Below are positions 1 through 11,080 of a stretch of DNA of 64,000 nt, one piece after another. The DNA comes from Capitella teleta (taxonomy: Eukaryota; Annelida; Polychaeta; Capitellidae). The notes under the pieces were generated by a model, which was not told where the DNA came from, searched no databases, and saw only the letters and a list, made by a program, of their open reading frames with translations. A program made the translations under genes and the position numbers. Where the stretch lies: contig KB311659.1 in assembly GCA_000328365.1 (NCBI GenBank), positions 277,610 through 341,609 of the forward strand, read 5' to 3'. Within the stretch, counting starts at the first letter, position 1, and every line of letters begins with the position of its first letter.

Positions 1-138
1 GTCAGGATTATGATTGGTTAGAAACATATATCCGTAAAATCATGATATAATCATAGATGCACACGGTCAAACTCTTTGATATTTTCAGAGATGATGCGCA
101 AGAGGTTATAGCACCCGTATATAGCAAAAAGTGCAAAA

Positions 139-217
139 CACGGAAATCTCCGTGTTTGGCGAGAAGCGTTGGGCACGCAAGCACGGAAATCTCCGTGTTT
201 GGCGGTGAATGTGTTAA
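139..217 (-). repeat. TTAA-bounded repeat end with two hairpins
   Basis: Two direct copies of a 23-bp unit (139-161 and 182-204, period 43) each hold the perfect hairpin CACGGA-AATC-TCCGTG. The block ends at TTAA (214-217). Read on the minus strand it starts TTAACACATTCACCGCC, and a related start is found at 26658. A TTAA border followed by a conserved terminal run is typical of piggyBac-type DNA transposons and their short derivatives, so this is probably one end of such an element. No transposase was seen and the other end was not found. Confidence 0.5.
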
Positions 218-611
218 GCTGTTTTCAGGTCAGAGCCTTCATAAATCATCCGTGCACCATATCCCGAAGTTTTAGGCATGAATTAACATCCTAAGGGACT
301 CAATTAAGATATTTTCCAACAGCACCCTCGAGGCATAATAAAAAAAGTCCGAAACAATGACCGATTATCACAGTTTTTGACCCCCCGGATCGCCAGTAGT
401 TTTTCGGCGAAACCCGCCATATTTTATATCAACGAGAAGATCTGCAAGGGAAATCTCTTATAATGCAGTCCGACTTCACGTATTAAATAAAATGAAAGAA
501 GCAGAAAGCTTAAAATAGAACCACTATGTCATGACTATGATCAGTAGTTTGACCTAAAATATATGTTAATGAACCAGCTCGCTCACTGATTGGTTGAGCC
601 CGGGGTCGTGA

Positions 612-839
612 ACCCATGACTCGACCCATTTCTCTCGAGATGCAAGACAAACTCCCGGGGTTTTCAATTCTTCAACTGAAAATTACCAAAAAGTGTATGA
701 TTTGATAGACGAATACTGGATTAATGAAGATGACGACAAGGAACCGGACTCGGACGACGATTGTGACTGTGATTTGGAACTTCTAAGGCCCCCGGCGGTG
801 ACAACACTCGGGTTGTTGTCACAAGCCACAAGGAGTTAA
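612..839 (+). other. Acidic open frame without ATG, unrecognised
   Basis: After a TGA at 609-611 the frame stays open for 75 codons to TAA at 837-839. Its middle is strongly acidic (EDDDKEPDSDDDCDCDLE) and follows a plausible coding stretch (ENYQKVYDLIDEYWIN). There is no start codon, so it could be an internal or terminal exon or a fossil. Acidic N-terminal stretches occur in piggyBac-type transposases and a TTAA repeat end lies 400 bp upstream, but no catalytic domain was seen. It may also belong to the spliced gene that follows. The function is unknown. Confidence 0.25.
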
Positions 840-931
840 AATCAAAACCTGGATTATCATTATCTGATTATGGAAGGGACTGTCAGCACGGGTCAGTGTG
901 ACACACTGAAGATAGGATTAATTGCCTTCAG

Positions 932-971
932 TGCAAATGGATCGAACTGTTTGCTACGACTGGCAATTCAG
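932..971 (+). other. Candidate 5' exon of the small spliced gene
   Basis: Forty bases lie between a good acceptor (ATTGCCTTCAG, ending at 931) and a strong donor (CAG|GTAAGC at 971/972). They would splice to the acceptor TTCTCTAG at 1506-1507. In one frame the join is open for a short way and then closes before the main start codon, so this is more likely a leader exon than coding sequence. The support is splice-site appearance only. Confidence 0.3.
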
Positions 972-1565
972 GTAAGCCTTTGTTACAGTGTAATTCCCCT
1001 CAATTACATGTGTACTTAAACTGAAGAAATCTGAAAGGCTCATGTTAAATGATGTTTTGATGTAAGTCATGAATGATGAAGATGAACTTAGTGCACTCAC
1101 TGTGTTGTCAGTTGTATACTTTATTACTTGAGTGTAGTATATCTTTTCACCTGCATGCAGGCTGTTTTAAACTCGCTTGGGAACACATTTGCATATTTTA
1201 AAACTCGAGCAACATAAACTATTTTTATTATTATTACTACTATTAAAAAGCCTATTATATTAATAATTATTACGGTAATGAATTAATGACTATTATAATT
1301 ATTACTTGAACAACACATAATTATTAATATAAATATTAATAATAATACCGATATTATTATTACTATTGCTAGTTGTAGTATTAATGATAGTATTTATGAA
1401 AGGCGCCAGTGGCAATCAACCCACAGATGTGCATTTTATTTTTACTGGGATGCTTAGTTAGTTTGATTCAGTTGCGCACCAGACTTATATACAATTCTTT
1501 TCTCTAGATGCAGTTGCCAGCACTTCTGAAATGGTCCTGGCAGCCAGCTGTTCACACTTGAAGAG

Positions 1566-2872
1566 ATGGCCAACATGAACATGGACATGACTGCCTATCC
1601 ATATAATTGTGAGTTAGCTATTCCTAGTGATTTTTTTTCAACCTAAGTCTATAACCAGGTGAACAGTATGTGATGCACCTCCGACTGGAATCAAGGTGTT
1701 TGACATGATGTGCAGTTCGAAGCTGAAGCGCCAGAAGAAGAGAGAGCATCCACGAACTATCAACATGCATCTTGGCCTTCAAGTTTATTTATGGGTATGT
1801 ATTGAACATAATGTGATGCACCTCCGACTGATTGCTGCTGGAATCAAGGTGCCCGACATGACGTGCAGTGCGAAGCTGAAGCGGTAGAAGAAGAGAGAAC
1901 ATCCACAAACTATCGACATGCATGAGGGGCAGCTAATTTGCATCTCCGCCTTCAAGTTTATTTAAAGAGGACCTCTGTTCATTTCGGAACCTTTTTAGAT
2001 CGATTCTGTGGGCTTTTGTGAGTGACGAGATACCATTTTTGAAGTATTTGGTCAACTATAAATGATATTCAAGTAAAATTATAATACAAATTCCTTGCTC
2101 AGGCAGAATAGCTTGAAACGAGATGAGTGCGAGATTTCTTTTATGAGAACTGCTGAAAGATCTGCTCACTCGACGGCTCCCATTGTTAACAAAAGGAGAA
2201 TTACTTTTATGCCGTCACGACGGTATGAAATCGAACACGAGAAGAAAGCGAGATTTTAAACCTTGATACAGCCCAGTAGTGACTAATGGTTAGTGGCAGG
2301 CTCATTCGATGTTGCAGGATCACAATGGATGGTAATTGATTGCGACATGATGATAGTTGCATATTATATAACCCCCAACCATCAGACAATGATCCCTGAC
2401 GCTATATCAATGAAGTACTGTAACTAAACATGTACTAATCTAACTAGTAACTTATCCACAGTAATCGGATTTACTCTTTTATTATCGGCTTTTAATTTAC
2501 CGACTGTTTGTCACTCCCACTGGTACTAATCTAATCATCGACTAATGGGTGTAACTTTCCTTAAATGAAACCGATAAGTTGAAAATTTGATACCTCCTGT
2601 GCAAACCATTAGTGAGTCTTCGTGCCTCTAACCTGGTTCTGTTAATTTTGTGATATTTTTACAGGGCCTGGATCTTTGCCCCATGAGCTCAAGGTGGACA
2701 TGCAGGTGCCCTCAGCACATTCAGCCAAGAAAGGGAAGAGTGAGTCTTCTGAACTCTGCTGATGATCTGGTCATTTAGGGACTACTTGTTTTGTCTTTCA
2801 GAATTTTTGGAGGAGGGTACGTGCTTCCTTCCATCGCCCTGCCCTATTGTGCTGTCAGAAGATGAGTACTGA
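1566..2872 (+). CDS. Candidate small three-exon gene, 62 aa, unrecognised
   Basis: Three exons join without a break: 1566-1608, 2665-2739 and 2802-2872. Every junction is phase 1 with GT-AG borders: donor AATT|GTGAGT, acceptor TTTTTACAG, donor AAGA|GTGAGT, acceptor TGTCTTTCAG. The start ATG at 1566 has a favourable context (GAGATGG). The product begins MANMNMDMTAYPYN, has a basic patch AKKGKK in the middle and ends in an acidic SEDEY before TGA. An AATAAA lies 50 bp after the stop. I see no signal peptide, membrane segment or known domain. The second intron is only 62 bp, and the first (about 1.06 kb) holds a 143-bp tandem duplication. A short upstream ATG frame at 1508 precedes the start, and the true protein could begin in an earlier exon. 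Phase agreement across three exons is the main support; no transcript was seen. Confidence 0.42.
1671..1965. repeat. 143-bp tandem duplication inside an intron
   Basis: Two copies start with TGATGCACCTCCGACTG at 1671 and 1814 and share the run up to CTTCAAGTTTATTTA. The second copy carries small insertions near both ends. Both lie in intron 1 of the candidate spliced gene. A frame reads through most of the first copy but is broken in the second, so coding use is unlikely. Confidence 0.8.
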
Positions 2873-2921
2873 AGACGATAAAAGATCATGTCCAGTAAAT
2901 TATAATGTTTTCATATGGATA

Positions 2922-2927
2922 AATAAA
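2922..2927 (+). terminator. Polyadenylation signal AATAAA
   Basis: Canonical AATAAA, 50 bp after the stop codon of the candidate small spliced gene. It fits as the 3' end of that transcript. Confidence 0.4.
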
Positions 2928-2967
2928 CTTGATGGATCTTGATTTCATTCTTATATTGTTTGTTTGA

Positions 2968-3330
2968 CATGAGGTGCATGTATATGTTACTATGCAAATT
3001 ATTTTTGGTTAGGTTAGGTTAAGTTATTATTGGTTAGGTTAGGTTAGGTTAAGTTATTATTGGTTAGGTTAGGTGTTGGTTATTTAACGTTAGGCAAACG
3101 TGATACACACGTGCCGGTAATTGTACATATGCAGCTAATGGTTTATGAAGCTTGGTAACTTAATATGAGATTAGACGTTATGCAGTGGCTTTAATTAAGG
3201 TTCGTTAAAACAGCATGAGGTGCATGTTTATCATGTTACTATGCAGGTTATTTATGGTTAGGTTAGGTTAGGTTAAGTTATTTTTGGTTAGGTTAGGTGT
3301 AATTTTTTTGTAACGTTAGATAACGTTACA
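2968..3330. repeat. Local direct repeat with GGTTA arrays
   Basis: Two copies, offset by about 246 bp (from 2968 and from 3214), start CATGAGGTGCATGT, continue through TGTTACTATGCA and end in short GGTTAGGTTAGGTTAAGTTA arrays. The second copy is followed by the AACGTT cluster. The TTAGG-like array is interrupted and is not a telomere. Confidence 0.75.
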
Positions 3331-3470
3331 ATAACGTTACCTAACGTTACCACGTTACCATGGTAACGTTAGATAACGTTATTGCCCCCATCATAAGTAA
3401 CGTTAGATAACGTTATTTTGTAACGTTAGGGAAGGTTACCTACACGTGTCTCCCACATTTGCCTAACGTT
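3309..3470. repeat. Cluster of palindromic TAACGTTA motifs
   Basis: About ten copies of AACGTTA, or its complement TAACGTT, are packed into about 160 bp, together with the perfect 16-base palindrome CGTTACCATGGTAACG. The stretch could fold into alternative hairpins. No coding or transposon end was recognised. Confidence 0.75.
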
Positions 3471-6400
3471 CTGTGTTTGCTGGGCCATATTTTCGTGGAG
3501 TTGCAAAAGGTGGATTTGTTTGCTATCACTCTATAGTAATATAAAACGAGGCAGGCGTTCCTATTGTATAGTTGAGTGCAAATGCATAAAACTCGGTCTT
3601 GTTTTCTTTTTATTCTCAACTTCTGAGTTCAATCACAGGCAGCGTATAAAGGTAGCAGGTGTTTAAGTGCTTGTGGTGATCACGTCGGAATGATAGGCTA
3701 GCATATGCATAACATAATTGTTTTGAGTAATATGATGGCATTTAATTTTATATTGATGGAAATAAGCAATTCTGCTTTGAACAAAAATTGATAGTCACGG
3801 GATATTGGTGATATTAATACACTAACCAGAGAACGGGTTAAATTAATTAGTATGATGCACATTGCGAAACTATACACCTACACAAATTTAGAGGTGAAGC
3901 TTCACTGGTCTCCGGCGCTACTGAATTATAAAAGAAGCACCGGTATACACCGATAAAAGCTCACCCTATTTTGGTACATCCATTTCACTCGATTTCACAT
4001 GATGTCACTCGGAATTCCTAAGATGGCTCACAAAGCGAGGCGAGAAAATGATTTCACAATATTTGCTGAATAGCACCATTAATTTTGACTAAATATTACT
4101 ATAAATAGCAGCCTATGAGATATCACCTGTCATCGGTGTGTGCCTGTGTCATTATATATATGACCAAGGAACCAGTGAAGAGGTGAAGATACAAGTTATA
4201 ATTATGCATTACGACAATTATAGATTTCAATTATTTGAATCCAACAGCATATCATACTGGTACTGAGAAGATACGAATCATAATAAATTATAACACTGGC
4301 TGAATTCATTTTGTTACTACCTAGTTACCTTTAATTATTGCCATTCAAATCGGTAGCATTGGCCCAGGGATTGCTCATGCAAACACTTTCGGGAAAGTTT
4401 TGTGAGATTTGATTCGATATTCAATTTCAATGATTACGAATGAGCTCGAAACATGTATGAAATTAGCAATGATTCCAGAACGCCCAATAATTAACAATAT
4501 GACAATCACCAAGCTACAATTGAGTTATCTTTATGGCTCAGTGGCACATCGTTGGACTATCAAACCATAGGTAAAGGGTGCGACTCCCAAGATTCACTCC
4601 GAGATTTTACCAATTTTGATTTTCATCCATCGCTGCTGTATAGCCACCATTGAATGGCTTCGATTCCAGCTTTACAATCTACTGAAGAGCAAGTATATCT
4701 ACATTTCATCATCAGCTGATCAAATGTACCTCATATTTTCATCGCAATAATTTCTTTCCATGAACTACTGCAAACACTTCCATACAGTTGCAATAAGGGG
4801 TCAAATAGCGTATAAAAGGAGCCATGATGTTTGAGGCATAAACCTCTGGCTCTATTGTTGTGCTGTGCACTCCACCGTTATCAAGGGTGACTACATACCA
4901 AAGTATATAATTACCAATTAAATAAATATGCGTGATTTATGCGCAACGCTTTGAACGGATATTGCGCAATACAAAAAGGATTTGTTTGTTCATTATCATT
5001 AACAGTGTAGAATGAGGTGATATATATATTACACTGATTTAGAAAAAGAAGCTCAAAAGCTATTTGTTGTCCGCAGGCAATCAATATCCCTCTGATTTTG
5101 TAGTTTCTTTTTAGGTTAATAATTCAAGGCTTGACAAGAAAATTGTAACAATTTTCTAGACTGTGATGCCATGAAAAATTACCCTGAAAGAGCACATACT
5201 AAAGTACCTGAAAATACAATTCACGTAAACAGAAAAAAAAAAAACCCCCAGGGCTTTGATATTTAGTTCTTTAATGAATTATGTTTGCTTATGATATGAA
5301 TTATGTTGACTCAAAATGCTTGATTGAGCAATGGCGGATACCACATAAATTGTCCAAATAAAATTATATCGCTATTCTTTTAATTTAGTTCTTATAGATC
5401 TTGCAATTCGACCTCTGATGCTATTGTTTCGTCCCAGTAAATTCCAAAAAACAGAGATTCATTCGCTGATCTATATGAATGCATAGTTATTATAGCTATA
5501 TATGCATTGACAGTATGGATTATATACCCTTCAATGTTGGTTCTGTGTTTTCTGGGTGACATTTACAGCGTTCATTGTCACCCAGATAACGTCGCTGTAC
5601 ACAGACCTGGTTAAGCAAACGCGAAAGGATGCGAAACTGTCTTATGTGCTCCGTCGTCTTCTCAGTTTTTGGTCTTCTTTTTTATGTTCATTTGTTTGTT
5701 TTTTTCTTCTTCTTCTTCAGCACATTCTGCGCTGTTATTTATATTCTTTTTGTTGAATTAGGGCGCATACCTGATTCCGCATTATTTCTTTCATCATATC
5801 CTCATCTTTTTACACATCATCATTTTCATGTTTATGGCGAATGAAATTTCTTTGCATCTCATCTATCGTATCTGTTCTAAACGCTGTGCTTCGTGGCTCG
5901 TTGCACGGAAAGGATGGTACCTAGCACTGAGTACTGTTTCGAAATCATACGGGATATCTATAATTAAGATTGACTTTAACTGACGGTGGTTTTATGGATT
6001 ACGATCAAAGTAAAGGTGTACGATGTGCTTACTTTGCATAATGTTTTATTTTATGGTGCTTCAAACATAAAAAAAATCGATGACGATCAAATTAGGAGTA
6101 ATGTTTTGAATTGAGTTTTTGAGTCGAGCAGCTATCAACACCAATGAACCATGTTTATCCTTGCTGGTCCAATCCACACTTTCTTCTAACAACTGTTTCA
6201 TCTTCTTCAGGTTGGACTACACATATACCACATGGGATTGCAACACAACGCTTCAACTCACAATTCTTTATTCGACCAAGAACATTGTCCAGCTAATACA
6301 ATGTAACCAATTGAAACCCAGATATCTTCGGAATTCGCCCTCGGGCGTCGTCTATAGCCAGCAATAACTCTATGCCTCTCTACAATGCGCTAAGTGTTCC

Positions 6401-6640
6401 CGTCGATTAAATTGATTGCTATTCATTGTCCCCCACTAATTAACGGTCCCAGAGAGACAATATCCTTCACAATACGGGGAGAAGAATCTCTGAAAAGAGC
6501 GCATGTAACTCACTAATGAAGTGCTGCGCTACCCTCCCGTACACATAAGTGCGGCCGCCGTATAGCAGCCAATTTTCTTGTCGGTTACGAGACAAGTTAG
6601 CATTCGAGCTATAATAATGGACAGCGTCCTTTCGCGAATG
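3471..6640. other. Gene-free stretch
   Basis: AT-rich sequence with no supported gene. Short frames near 5556-5844 and 6119-6367 have no domain or convincing splice structure. The only item of note is a degraded tRNA-like segment near 4520-4600. Confidence 0.6.
4519..4600 (+). repeat. tRNA-like fossil, possible SINE head
   Basis: The segment has an A-box-like TGGCTCAGTGGC, a weak B-box-like GGGTGCGACTCCC at the right distance, and complementary ends (ATCTT and AAGAT). The arms do not fold into a proper cloverleaf, so this is a pseudo-tRNA or the head of an old SINE rather than a working tRNA. Confidence 0.3.
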
Positions 6641-7026
6641 CCAATACATGCTTCAGCTATGAGGCTACTGCAGTAGCAGCGACGGCGATGCTAGCTACTG
6701 CGGCTGCTGCTTCTGAGGCCGTGCTAGCCGCAAACAGCGCGGCTGTTATATTGACGACCCGCTAAAGCCGCTGGCTGCAGAGAAGCGTGCGTTGGAGCAG
6801 AGCTGTAGGCTGGCAGGGGGGCCGAAGAAAGAGAAAAGAGAAAGCGGTGCGCTTGTAGTGAATGTCGGTGGAATATAGCAGCAAAGCGGACTGCCGTAGG
6901 ATGTGAGCGTTCTGGTATAGGATATGTCGGCTGCTCGTGCATTCCCCCCAAATGACGTCACTTGTGCGCAAGACCGGAAATAGAACTACGTCAGATGGAG
7001 TCACTGTCTTGCGGTGACCCCTGAGC
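6640..7026 (+). promoter_or_regulatory. CG-rich promoter with CRE and ETS sites
   Basis: Composition turns GC-rich compared with the flanks, directly before the TMEM145-like start codon. It contains a perfect cAMP response element TGACGTCA at 6953-6960, a second CRE-like TACGTCAG near 6988 and an ETS-type ACCGGAAAT at 6973-6981. No TATA box is evident. CRE plus ETS close to the start is common in TATA-less animal promoters; the role here is inferred. Confidence 0.55.
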
Positions 7027-8196
7027 ATGGTGACGCGTGGGCTGTTCGCGGCACTGCTGCTTGTGGGTCTGAAGTGGAGGGTATCGGGAACTGAGATACC
7101 GTGCACTTACATCGGCCACCTGCGAACTGACTCCAATTGGTTCGGCTTCCTCGCTAATATCACCATTGTCAACACGGGCCGCATGACGTTTGAGTTTACA
7201 TACCCTGCAGATAGGTGCTGTCAGAATGTTCTATTCTATACCGAAGATCAGCTAGCAGAGATCAGCACTCGAATGAACTGCTGGCAGAAGGAGTATCTCC
7301 TGCTACCTGAGTATGATCAAATCTTACGTTTAACACCTCGCTTTACCTGGTCCGGCTGTCATATCACCTACCCGGCCGGAGTTCCCCGCTACGATTGCGT
7401 CGGTGGACGTAGCTTCGCCTCTGCCCGGTCAACTGGCCAACCAACGACTTGGTACATTGCTATCAGCAATTGTGCTGGCATCTCCGGCCTGGATCTTGAG
7501 TATCGAATGCAGATCTATGGGCACATCGGCGACTGTAAACCTGGGTACAGAGTGCCGAGCACAACAGCCGCATCTTCGGAGGTGAGAGACGAACCGCGTG
7601 TGCAGGAGAAAAACCCTTCAGCCACTTCAGGTCAAGTTGCTGATAAGGCCTGCATCATTGAAGGCAACCTCAACACTTCAGTCAACTGGTTTGGTTTTAT
7701 CTCCAACATCAGCTTGAACGACGGTGGTAGCTTTCGCTTTTTGATGTCATACCCATACGACATGCAAGAGCTCAATGTTATCCTCTACAGCGGTTCTGAC
7801 ACCAAGAAACTTCGACCTGAGCAACCGTGTTGGGATAAAGAAGGCATAGTACGACACCATAAAGATCCAAGGAGATTCATCCTAGACCTTAGCTCCAGGT
7901 CTTCGTGGAATGGGTGCATGGCTAGAAACTATACCCACGGCCGAAATGTCACCTGCGAGGGTCTCCGACGCTTCAAAAACTCCATTGACTTGTTCCTAGC
8001 AGTTAGCAACTGTTGGAGTAGAACAGGTCTTGTTCTATATTACCGCATCGAGGTACAAGGCTATAAAGAGGGTACTTGCTCGTCAGCAACCAGAAGCAAC
8101 ACTACCTGGTTAACCAGCTTGATAGCTATTCTCTTGAGCTACAAACATTACCTGGATTATTCAAGTTCAATAATTCCTAGCACAGAGGTCAGGTGA
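7027..8196 (+). CDS. Secreted protein with two GPR180/TMEM145-type N-terminal domains, no 7TM
   Basis: A 389-residue single-exon protein. Residues 1-22 look like a signal peptide (FAALLLVGL core). Residues 26-170 match the N-terminal extracellular (GOLD-like) domain of the TMEM145/GPR180 family: NWFGFLANI, FEFTYPADRCCQNVLFY, TWSGC, GRSF, TWYIAISNC, LDLEYRM. Residues 209-351 repeat the same domain in more diverged form: NWFGFISNI, FLMSYPYD, CWDKEG, SSWNGC, LFLAVSNC. Six cysteines align between the repeats (26/209, 85/268, 111/297, 124/310, 149/329, 170/351); the vicinal pair C64-C65 is absent from repeat 2. Family members normally carry one such domain followed by seven membrane spans; here the chain ends after repeat 2 with only a short hydrophobic run (WLTSLIAILL, 361-370), too short for a clear membrane span and weak as a GPI signal. 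Several N-glycosylation sequons are present. The start has a strong context (AGCATGG). It is probably a secreted or loosely anchored ectodomain. The family match is firm; the ligand is unknown. Confidence 0.85.
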   Translation: MVTRGLFAALLLVGLKWRVSGTEIPCTYIGHLRTDSNWFGFLANITIVNTGRMTFEFTYPADRCCQNVLFYTEDQLAEISTRMNCWQKEYLLLPEYDQILRLTPRFTWSGCHITYPAGVPRYDCVGGRSFASARSTGQPTTWYIAISNCAGISGLDLEYRMQIYGHIGDCKPGYRVPSTTAASSEVRDEPRVQEKNPSATSGQVADKACIIEGNLNTSVNWFGFISNISLNDGGSFRFLMSYPYDMQELNVILYSGSDTKKLRPEQPCWDKEGIVRHHKDPRRFILDLSSRSSWNGCMARNYTHGRNVTCEGLRRFKNSIDLFLAVSNCWSRTGLVLYYRIEVQGYKEGTCSSATRSNTTWLTSLIAILLSYKHYLDYSSSIIPSTEVR

Positions 8197-8690
8197 TGAA
8201 TATGTTTGTATAGAGAGCATGCTCATGGTGCAGATATTCACAAAACCTTTTCCCCTATTGTTTTCATTCACTGTTTTTATTCTTTTTGTGCTTGTATTCA
8301 TGACTAACGTATTGAGATTTATTGACGTTTAATGTGTCGGTCGATATACTTATAAGAATGACGAGATAGCTGTTATTTGTTAAATGGTGGACTGTAGAAG
8401 ACTCATTGTTACTTCTTCCAGACTTGGTTTATCGCGTGTTCGTATACGAGGATTGTTCGAAAGGTTCTCGGCCTAACACAGAACGCGTTGATACGGGAAG
8501 TAGAAATTTAGCTTGGATATAGATTGGTGTCTTTTAGATGGAACAATCAAACAAAGAAACTTAATTTGCCACAAGGTAATTTGACCACTTCAGAGCTTAT
8601 TTTTGTGAACGAGGTCAGCGACAATTCGAAGTAGTAGATATCGACGAAACGGATCGATATTTTCTTTATGATCTCATCAAAGCAATACAA

Positions 8691-8696
8691 AATAAA
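8691..8696 (+). terminator. Candidate polyadenylation signal
   Basis: AATAAA about 495 bp after the stop of the TMEM145-like gene. It is the first canonical hexamer I see downstream on that strand. Confidence 0.35.
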
Positions 8697-9303
8697 TGAG
8701 CTTGATGCAATGCTGATGAATGTTTTATTAAATGGTATATCAAAGCCAAGACGACAGCACGTATTCCAACCCACTTGAAATTTGAGTTTGATAGTTGTTC
8801 CACTTCACTACTATGGTTTAAGCACTTCGCTTCAATGCTATGCCGATAACTTTTCAGACAACCATTGTAATTATTATACGTTGAATGTTGCTTTTTAATA
8901 CTGTTAATTAAAACCAAACGGACACCTCTTTAATATTGACACATAGATGCACTATAATTAACAACGATTTTCCAACATAATCATATCAACATGAATGGGC
9001 CAATACTATAAAGAAAAACTACATATAGAGCCCTAAAAATTAAATACCGTGAAATATATAGATTTTTATACCATTTGTATGTCTCGGTGTGATCTTTGTT
9101 CCCACGATACACAATTACAATTCACGCAATCCGCTCCTCTTCATTAATTAACACTATTGTTACACAACACAAGACAATTACGATACAGAACACGCTATGC
9201 TCCTTGTGTCAGACAGAGCAATCACTGCCATATTAAGGTTCTGTCACACTGGGCTATGCAACACCTGTGCAAACGTGTGTCTCATTTCTGTGTGTGTGAG
9301 AGA

Positions 9304-9312
9304 GGGGGGGGG
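9304..9312. repeat. G tract
   Basis: Nine consecutive G within a purine-rich run that follows a GT-rich run. Confidence 0.9.
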
Positions 9313-11040
9313 AGGGAGAGCTGCCTGCCCGCGGCGGCAAAAGCCCTTACCGTGCAAAAAAATATTAGAAGAGGGCCTTGTGCACAGAGGCAATCAGAAG
9401 AGCTGAGGAGGATCTGCCCGATGGAGAATCCTGAGGATAAGCTCAGTCGTACATCATCGTACTTCTGAGTGACCGCACTGCTTTTTGTGTTTATTGATTG
9501 CTTGATGGACTTTCTATACAACCGATTGTCAAGTATTCAATGCCAGTGGCACCCTCAGGACTACAAGCATGAATGCGGTATGCGTAACAATGGCTTTGCC
9601 TAATGGACCCAGCCCTACGACCAGGAATTCACCGAGTGGCCTTTATAACACATTACTGCATTGGGTGCATGGCGTGTTTTCGTGATAAAATAATTCGATG
9701 TGAATCGTTAATGAACTTTTGATTGGTGTAAGCTCTTGTTATGTCATAAGCTTCACCGCAGATCACAATAATCAATATGTCTATTTGTGAGGTATATAAG
9801 TTTCATAAAACCAATTTAGAAATCTTATAATCTATTTAAGACACGCTGGTTGTAGACTTCATCTTCGCAGCTGTTCATAATGTCAAGTAATCTTGTTTAG
9901 CATTGCAACAACGCATCAATGTTGCATGCCGTACAGCTGCTTACCTTCGTGACTGCCTTGAGACGACACGGAAATATAATCCATACAGGCAGCACCACAA
10001 TAATCCTTCTCCGGTAACAATACCCATTAATTGAATACGCTGCTCATGGTCATTATGCAAGTGGTTATATGCACGAAGGGGATTCCCCAGGTTATGTTCA
10101 TTGCCTATGAATGTGATTTATCTGTGTATTAATTGATTTTATATACAATTTTACTGACAAGCTAATGGCACTTTTAGCAATTAAACGTATCGCTTATCAA
10201 TTCGACGGTAGAGAATCCCTAAACGTTATAGCCTCATAAGAGCAACGCTTAGTCGTGTAGTCCACTCAAATCGAACGTCAACCGCTCGGTCGCAAGTCCT
10301 CTTCAACACTGGGAGCAATCTAAACAGCGACATGAAATCCCGTCTTTTCTTAAGCCAGGACCATAGATGAGTAGTGTGATTGCTTAGCTCGTGTTTAGAT
10401 TGTGTAATAATGTTTACCCTGTTACCATGACAACCAAGCCACAAATGCGAGCCCTCCTCGTAGCTGGTTGGGTCAAATATCGGGGAACTACAGGAGGAGG
10501 CCTATTCGGATTTGTACTAATGAGTTGAGTGACGTACTCATCGCACCGAACATACTCAAAATACCTCCGCATCTGAGCAACATTAGAGCGTTGTATGCCC
10601 GAGTAGGCCAATGCACACGCAGGAGTCAATCATCTGGGAATACGTGTGAGCAATGTGTTCATTTATCGCTCAATGCAGACGGTCGGTGAACATGATTAGG
10701 TTTCGAGATCCACCTGGTTTGCTAATTAGTCCAATGACAGGTGATCTTAGTTCTGCAGGTGAGCAGAGAAAGTCTTTTTATAGTTGGCTATCAGTCACTG
10801 CCTGTGTACTGCATGAATAATTGAAATATCCTTTAGCATCTAGACACATTCGCTGTTTGCATTATGCAAGTGGATAATAACAGAGGCGGTATAGCTGGTG
10901 TCGGGAATGGTCCGATGCCCCTGAGTTGTTGATGAAATGCCTGCTGACGTCATATCACCTTTTTATCGGGCCACATTTTAATCGACGGATGCTAGCCATT
11001 CCTAACCGTAAACATGTTGCTGCCTCCACGGAACCTGTGA

Positions 11041-11049
11041 GTGAGAGAA

Positions 11050-11080
<31 letters not shown>

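Noticed and set aside
585-650. A possible second tRNA-derived SINE head (GGGTTCACGACCCC on the minus strand)
   Set aside because: B-box-like only; no A box at the right distance and no shared body.
3005-3075. GGTTA arrays as an arthropod-type (TTAGG) telomere
   Set aside because: Arrays are only two or three units, interrupted and duplicated locally; elsewhere the window has TTAGGG.
6724-7106. Overlapping minus-strand frames opposite the TMEM145-like promoter and start
   Set aside because: They are shadows of CG-rich promoter sequence, where stop codons are rare.
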